A stretch of 28,690 nucleotides of DNA from Pisolithus tinctorius (taxonomy: Eukaryota; Basidiomycota; Agaricomycetes; Boletales; Pisolithaceae): the NCBI GenBank assembly GCA_024663395.1, contig JANFAH010000199.1:1-28690 (forward strand). The letters are read 5' to 3'. How positions within the stretch are numbered: the first letter of the stretch is position 1; each line of letters begins with the position of its first letter. A program made the translations under genes and the position numbers. Positions 22,958 to 28,690 of the stretch are shown here, in pieces. The notes under the pieces are model-generated. The model ran no database searches and was not told the DNA's origin. It saw only the letters and a program-made list of their open reading frames with translations.

Positions 22958-23388
22958 AACCTTATCATAATGTTCATGCCCGATGGCGCACAGCACGACC
23001 AAAGACCATGGAACCAGGACATGCCCCCAGTAGCACTCAAATCGCGAGAGTGAGAGTGTTTGTAGAACCGGTAGTGAAGACATGATGCAGCTGGCCAGCA
23101 AACGAGCAACACGCCGAGTCACGTTCAGTCACAGTCCTTTGTTGGTTCACGAAGTAATTAAACGCTGAAACCTTCGCCAGGCAGCTCGACGCGAAGCCAG
23201 TGAACATCTGACAACGATCTTACACACGCAAAACTCATTACAGGAACACGAGCGAAAACAACAAAGACAGAGAATCCATCTCAAAGTACCGATATCAATC
23301 CAGTTTCTGCTAAGGGATGTGATAACTGGAGTGGATACCTTCTTTCCACCCCAAAAGATTCACGAATTTCGTCGCCACTTGCGTCCAG
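22958..23388 (-). repeat. Inverted repeat arm, partner at 16588-16968
   Basis: Read on the minus strand it continues from member C's second exon. Over 153 aligned bases (about 23070-23220) I count 17 differences from the partner, 16 of them transitions. Confidence 0.8.
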
Positions 23389-23754
23389 CACCAGTGCTGG
23401 CAGAATAATCTGCTAAAAATAAACAAAAGAGAGGGGAAGTTTACGGGTGCATCAGCCGCCACACAAAAACTCACCTCATCCATTGGCGCAGCATTTACAG
23501 GCGGAGTTGGATGATGCAAGGCATTAGCGAGTGCGCTACATTTCATGGCATCGGGGCATGGCGAGCCGATTAACGAGGGATAACACACGATATAGCCGGA
23601 TTATCGTGGTGCTCGGGCCCTTCGGGGTCAGGAAGATTGGTTTCGTTGGGCACTGTCGGAGGATTTGGAATACTCGTCTCCTCTGCACTTGCGGTGGATT
23701 GAGAACCGTTGTTATGCTCGAGACCCTCCGGTCAAAAGGATTGGTGTCGACCAT
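23351..23754 (-). pseudogene. Member C of the small-gene array, scrambled relative of D
   Basis: An ATG at 23752-23754 sits in the family context TTCGACAATG but leads into a frame that differs from member D. A second, older-looking start position about 101 bases further on reads GTG (23651-23653). After it, the frame resembles D (DPEGPEHHDNPA against FEGPGHYEGPA) but meets in-frame stops. The end of exon 1, the donor GTGAGTTTTT, a 62-base intron (23413-23474) and the start of exon 2 (QIILPALVLDASG, against QIVVPEPVVYASIG) all match D. The tandem duplication over the start and the stop codons make a functional product unlikely in the D form; a 72-codon frame from the first ATG to 23536 remains open. 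Confidence 0.55.
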
Positions 23755-23807
23755 TGTCGAAGGATTTGGAATACTCGTCTCCTCTGCCCTTGCAGTGGAT
23801 TGAGGAC
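23627..23807. repeat. Tandem duplication, 101-base period
   Basis: About 80 bases starting at 23627 recur from 23728. The core GATTTGGAATACTCGTCTCC is identical in both, and over a 56-base core only about five positions differ. Member D has one copy of the corresponding stretch, so the duplication is specific to member C. It doubles the start-codon region of that gene. Confidence 0.85.
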
Positions 23808-23825
23808 TCCATCTACACAACGCCT

Positions 23826-23840
23826 TTCTTTTTTAAAGGG
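23826..23840 (-). promoter_or_regulatory. TATA-like element of array member C
   Basis: The minus strand reads CCCTTTAAAAAAGAAAGG. The position before the start codon matches member D. Confidence 0.35.
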
Positions 23841-25106
23841 GAAGTCGCGGTGTTTGTCAGTTTACAGCCATTCAACAGGGTTCCAGGAAAAAACGTAGCA
23901 CAAGCATTGGTACCCCCCCTGTGATCGGCTACGCAGCTGCATGAGCAGCTTATGCCATCTCCAACTTGCCAAGATACGAGATCGGCAGGAACTCTATCAA
24001 CCATCAGGCTAGCATGGACTAGGAGCGTCTGTGACCTTGAACCTATTGAAATGCATCGCAAAAGACGGGGTCTCACCTTCGAGTGGGGCCTGCAAGCCAC
24101 CTTGAGGGCTTCTTCTACCTGGACTTGAAGATAAATGAATTTGCGTACACAAGAGCTGCCAGCGTGACCATCCAATAAAACAGTAGACAAAGAGTGACAG
24201 GTGCCCAGTCTGCTAGAATCCATGATCCGTGAGAATCAGAGTGTGTAAAAGGACAACCAGTCCTACTATTCAGTCAGGCGCTCAGGCAGTGCATGCGTCC
24301 AACTGATAATTCTAACGTTCAATATCCCACAAACACAACGCAGATATGCGGGACTGGTGGCTTTCTTGTAAGACCTCAATGGGGTAAAATGAGACCAAGT
24401 CAGCGTGGGAGAATTCACTGTCTAATCCACTACTCCGTGCTACATGGGGATAGGTGAATCATCACAGCGATCACCTGAAGAGTGTTGAATTGTAGTGTGA
24501 TGTTGGCGCAGCGGTCGGTAAAATTAGTAAGGCGACAATTGGGCGCTTTGTGGGGACTGTACCCTACACCACGGAAGTCATTAACTACCTCTGTCAGGGT
24601 GGAGTACCCACTACAAGTTCGCGACTGGTATGCACTGGGTGTCCCCGGCGACTTACTTGTGCCACGTATTACTATCGATTCCATAACGCCGTCAGGCAGA
24701 GGAATAAATTTTGGCCAGGAAACACTGGCGTACGGGGGTTAACTAAGCAGGGTTGCGGAGAATCAAAACCATTAACCGCACTGATAGCAACGAATAACTC
24801 CGTCTCGTAAACGACCCTAAGAAAACTCTTAACACATGCCAACCACACTCTTGGTACCCGGGTACTTGGAGACAGGCAAGCAAGCCTGCCCACAGCAACG
24901 AGTAACCCTATTTATGTCTCCTGGAAGCGTTCGCGAGAGGTGGGTATGGCCCGGACGGTCCGTCTGGACCTTGACAATTGTGCACGAGTAATTTACAGAA
25001 GAAAACATGTAATGAATCCATCTCAAAGCATTAGTATGGGTTTTCTTTCTACGAAATCTTCGCTAAATGATGCGAAGGGTATGTGAAGAGTGTATCCTTT
25101 GCATGA

Positions 25107-25761
25107 CTACTGGTTATTGCCGTCATGTTGGGGTCGCATATTGGGACTGTGATATATTGTTTCGTTGTCATTAATTTCCGGAACCTGCACAGACAATGGA
25201 AGGGACAAAAAAATGTTTATACAGGCATCGACCACCCTCTATGGGTAGACTCACATTGTTGATGGGGCCCCTATCTGGGGCTTGGTTGAGAGGAACTTCA
25301 GGTTCAGGAACGTTCGCGGGTGTATACGAATCACTGCATCATTTCCATGAGCGCACGAGTGGAGCAAAGAAGGGTACCGTACTGATTAACATTATCGGAG
25401 TGCAGCAACACCTCGAGCTCATGAGGGTGAAGTTGAATATCGGTTTCGCCAAACATTGTTCCGCCTATGGAGGCGTACACAACAGGCTCAGGAACTACAA
25501 TCTGCTAAACGAAAGTTCACACGTGCATCAACCGCTCTCCACGTAAAAACTCACGTCGTCGGGGTGGATGGCATTTGCACCTGGAGCACCTGGAGCTTGA
25601 GATGGAAACGCACTAGCAATTGCACTAGAACTGGGCGAACTGGTGTGCCATGGCATGAGCGCACAACGAGTGGAATAACGAGGGTTGACAAACAAAGTAG
25701 CTGGGCCCTCATAGTGTCCGGGTCCTTCGAATTCAGAAGTAGCAATGATCTTGTCAGGCAT
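25107..25761 (-). CDS. Member D of the small-gene array, intact four-exon gene of unknown function
   Basis: This is the best-supported gene of the array. Exons are 25555-25761, 25383-25504, 25255-25333 and 25107-25184; introns are 50, 49 and 70 bases, all GT-AG, and every phase joins, giving 161 residues. The start ATG lies in TTCGACAATG, shared with member C. The protein starts MPDKIIATSEFEGPGHYEG, has a serine- and alanine-rich then proline-rich stretch (SQAPGAPGANAIHPDD), then QIVVPEPVVYASIGG, a histidine- and leucine-rich helix-like part (DIQLHPHELEVLLHSD), a second VPEPEVPL block and an acidic, asparagine-rich tail ending QHDGNNQ. No signal peptide, membrane segment or known domain is visible. 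A TATA-like element lies about 75 bases upstream. Low-complexity composition and no recognisable homologue suggest a lineage-specific, perhaps disordered, protein. Confidence 0.6.
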
Positions 25762-27130
25762 TGTCGAAGGGTTTACAGGACTCGAGTCTTCTGCACTTGG
25801 ATTGGGTCGAGGACTTCATCTCTACGACACCTTGCCTTTTTAAAAGGGCTATCAGAGTGCATGTTTTTTACAGCCATTCAGCGTGGTTCAATGGATGCAG
25901 TGTCGATTTCGGTGGGTCAAAGAGCAGCGAATTTCACTCAACAACTTTTTCACCGAATCCAAACGATCATAGATTTGCATCTTGATCCATAACACGATGT
26001 TCTCCCTCTATTACCGCCAGAACTCAGAACCGGCCGTCGACAAGACGCCATGGGAGAACACGCATGATAATATGCCAATACGTCGCGGAATAGTGAATAG
26101 TCCGGAGTGCTCCCTTGATCATCATCTTCGTGGCGATCTGATCTCAAAAATAATGCATGTTAGCCATCAACTGATCTCTTTCTTTCCCATCATCCGAAAG
26201 TTGCGGAACAGACGTACCACGTCCATAAGTGCACCTCTCTGTGATCAGCCGCAACACGAACAGCACACGCCGCCTCCAATTCATGTACGTGTTCTATCCG
26301 TGCTAGCCTCCATGCATTTACCGACTGATTTGAAGATTCTAACTGACCTCGTGTCTTGGCAAGGAAGACCCGTGACCTTGGACCTATTTGTACACTGCGG
26401 AATGATGAGATGTGATTGACAGAGTTCTGCCCCAGAGTGTGGTCCTCGATGAATGGGGCACACACTATGCTCATTTCAGGGCTTCTGGAAATCAGGATGA
26501 ACAATCTTGTATACACAAGAGCTGCCCAGTGTGACCTTCGCAATTGACCAGTACACAGAGAACGATTTGATTTTAGCTGCCCAATGCTGTTGAAACTCGC
26601 AATCCGTGAGAATCAGCTATGCGAAAATACAACCTAAGCATCACATATCATGCTCCTAACTAATCCTGATGAACTTCTTATCCCACGAACATGGGTAGAA
26701 TCGTCACTATGCGATTGAAAAGAATTGCAACTTTCCTGGAGTCAGATAGTGATGTCAGAAGTTATGCGAGATAAGCGGAGAACTCACCCTGGATTGCAGA
26801 TAACGACGACATCAAAATTGGAGACCTAATTTGTCTCCGTGGCGCTTTAAGCTACACGACCCAGTGTGAGTGGAGCAGCAGAACAGGTAGATGGAAGACT
26901 TTAACGGAACAAAGCGCGAGCTCCGCGGACGCACAATGCAGTCCTGCAACGACAGGGCGTTCCGCGGAGAACTTTACCCTATACCACGGAAGCCTTGCCA
27001 ATGTATTACATAACTACATCCGTGAGTCAAGGCAGACGCGCGGAATACCCACCTGACTAGGCCCACTGGACGTCCACCGCGGCGACTCAGTTCTGCCGGT
27101 TTATAGATTATGTAAGCGAGGCCAACTTGG
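25490..27130. repeat. Direct repeat containing member D and its upstream DNA
   Basis: This is the partner of 23400-24790. Part of its upstream DNA is also related to that of members A and B. The block CCCTATACCACGGA (26978) corresponds to similar blocks at 17858, 21590 and 24562, and CCGTTGCACTGG (27260) corresponds to the same sequence near 21930. Confidence 0.7.
25836..25848 (-). promoter_or_regulatory. TATA-like element of array member D
   Basis: The minus strand reads CCCTTTTAAAAAGGC about 75 bases before the start codon, in line with members B and C. Confidence 0.4.
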
Positions 27131-27299
27131 CGCGGAGGCCGTGACCTGTGTAACGTTCCCCCGTCATGCAAGTTTAATGGAAAGTGTGGCTGCCTGAGTG
27201 GCGTCTTGAATGTAAAGTATCAACGCCATAGGAGTGCGCCATTAGATGGGCACAGCTAAACCGTTGCACTGGAAACAAAACGGTATTAAACTTGGACAT

Positions 27300-28690
27300 T
27301 CAGGCACGATGAACATGCTACACGGTTCACTGCCCACAGTGCGGCCGGCGCAAACCTTGAAAGTTGCTTGCAGCCAAATCAGCAGCCCACTGTGAAACTC
27401 ATAGGCCCAAATGGCGTCGGTGAGGGAAAACCCTGCGAAGATGAATTAGTGAGTCTGGGGATATGGCGACTGCGTCCAAGCGTTTGGAATCATGTAACGA
27501 GGTAGTATGCATAACGAGTAGCCTAGAAGTCCCCGGGAGGGAGGTCGATGTTGTGCAACTGATGGTAATGATGACGGAATACGTCGCTATTGTAAGCAGT
27601 TAGCGTTGAGGGCACGCAACGAGTATCCAAGAGAACAAATACTCCGCTTGATGGAAGAGGTGTTGCCTGACACCAGAAATGGTGGTCAAAGCAGAGCTGC
27701 GGGGAATTAGGGGCAATATCAAACATGGGCACCTGCAGTCTTGGCACCCTGGGCACTCAGAAACAGCCGAGTAGACTCATCCAGTCACATCGCGTAAGGT
27801 GAGCGGAAGTGAAGACATCCGAGTATGTAGTATAAAGACGTCAAAAATGTAAAACATGTAAATGAAATTAATTGAGTTGAAGGGTGACATACCGTCTCTG
27901 GATAGCAATCACCTCTCATTTACTGAACAACACACTTTGGAGCAACGAGTGTTGCAAGGTACCGGGCGTCATCCTCGACAAAAGGCCATTGATAGGCCTA
28001 TCATCTTGAGAGGATCTCTTGATGATGACTAGAAGAGGGACAAACTCAACCTTCAGTACCCATTAGAAGAAAATAAACGAGGCATTCAAACGTTCATAGT
28101 GCGGGGCTTTTTCTTCGGAGCGCGACTAAAATGATGCATACCTCGTGCATCGTTTCGAACGATAGCGAAAAGTGCACAGCAGGTTGCAGCGCCATATCCT
28201 TGAGGACAAGGACGTTGGCAGGACAGGAAAGAGGCGCAGTAGTATTGACTCCGAGATGAATTGGCACAGAACTGACTAAGTTGGTAAAAAAGAAGCAAAA
28301 CAGATGATGATGCACAGCAGGATGCCCCAAAGCTCGTTGTGTTCGCATGATGTGATGATGATGCGCTGTCGGCGGATTCACGGGGACGAGTTCCAGACAT
28401 AATGATAGGCTAGTTGGCGACTCAAAGAAACGAGTGTGACAATGATAAGACCAATAAGCGCTGAAGCCAGCCACTGAGCCAACGCCGCTGATTGCTCATC
28501 ATTTTTTGACTTCCAAGCACTGTCTACAATAGCCTACTTTCCTTCCCTAGGATGTAGCAGCCTCTGAGGTTACACGGCTTAGATGGCTAAATTGGCCCAA
28601 GTACGAACCATACAGATTGTCGTTGCAATGCGTGCCGCCCATACTGTGCCCATGTACGTTAACACACATGGCGTCATTGACTACCACTGC
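27300..28690. other. No gene seen
   Basis: Minus-strand frames of 104 and 126 codons overlap between 28086 and 28474. They owe part of their length to a CAT-rich stretch near 28340 and show no domain. I see no match to the array beyond about 27300. Confidence 0.4.

Larger units (their letters stand above)
20104..23090. repeat. Large direct repeat, copy 2 (about 3 kb)
   Basis: This is the partner of the segment starting at 16216. Collinear blocks include 20230-20413, 20620-20660, 20705-21010, 21190-21360, 21575-21720, 22130-22250 and 22600-23080. Relative to copy 1 it lacks the inverted insert but has an extra 100 bases near 20455-20560, which includes the TATA-like element. Confidence 0.7.
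23400..24790. repeat. Direct repeat containing member C and its upstream DNA
   Basis: This matches the segment from about 25490 to 27130, which contains member D. Shared blocks include the TATA-like region, TTTACAGCCATTCA, TACACAAGAGCTGCC, ATCCGTGAGAATCAG and ACCACGGAAG. Member D's copy has about 350 extra bases near 25900-26240. Confidence 0.7.

Noticed and set aside
16216..27130. LTR retrotransposon or DNA transposon as the explanation for the repeats
   Set aside because: I found no paired terminal repeats, primer-binding site, target-site duplication, reverse transcriptase, integrase or transposase motif. A transposon origin of some parts cannot be excluded.
28086..28474. Minus-strand frames of 104 and 126 codons at the right end
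   Set aside because: They overlap in two phases and include simple-sequence CAT repeats; no domain is seen.

Overview
The window reads as nuclear DNA of a filamentous fungus, most likely a basidiomycete. The two recognisable genes are cut by many short GT-AG introns (45 to 105 bases, mostly 50 to 70). The first encodes a secreted FAD-linked oxidase of the type fungi carry in many copies. The second is the fungal orthologue of the mismatch-repair endonuclease subunit (yeast Pms1, human PMS2). No rRNA, tRNA, CRISPR or bacterial-type operon is visible. The organism assignment is inference from gene structure and protein families.

Layout. From 487 to 2593 on the minus strand lies a 12-exon berberine-bridge-enzyme-like FAD oxidase. 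It is complete from signal peptide to C-terminal signature, apart from one apparent missing base at an exon/intron border near 1381. A 771-base intergenic region separates it from the divergent PMS1 gene (3365 to 7390, plus strand, 12 exons, about 1,096 residues), which keeps every ATPase and endonuclease motif. From 7391 to about 11,300 there are only exon-like fragments I cannot name.

From about 11.3 kb to 27.3 kb the DNA is a mosaic of diverged repeats. Comparing it with itself shows a minus-strand array of five related small genes or gene relics, with starts at 11773, 16472, 20390, about 23754 and 25761. They share a start-codon context (TCGACAATG or a close variant). Several also share an AT-rich TATA-like element, short introns at related places and, for the last four, related upstream DNA. 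The most convincing member is the last (25107 to 25761): four exons, all GT-AG, an uninterrupted 161-residue reading frame, no family I recognise. Members at 16.2 and 20.1 kb are intact two-exon frames with identical first-exon (74 b) and intron (38 b) lengths but protein-changing differences throughout. The 11.4 kb member has lost a consensus acceptor, and the 23.4 kb member is scrambled by a tandem duplication over its start.

The array is embedded in larger duplications: about 16.2-19.3 kb resembles 20.1-23.1 kb in direct orientation, 23.4-24.8 kb resembles 25.5-27.1 kb, and a roughly 380-base segment is inverted between 16.6 and 23.0 kb. Where copies align well, the differences are almost all transitions. 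This suggests repeat-directed or methylation-driven decay alongside duplication of a lineage-specific gene family. The last 1.4 kb holds nothing I can support.
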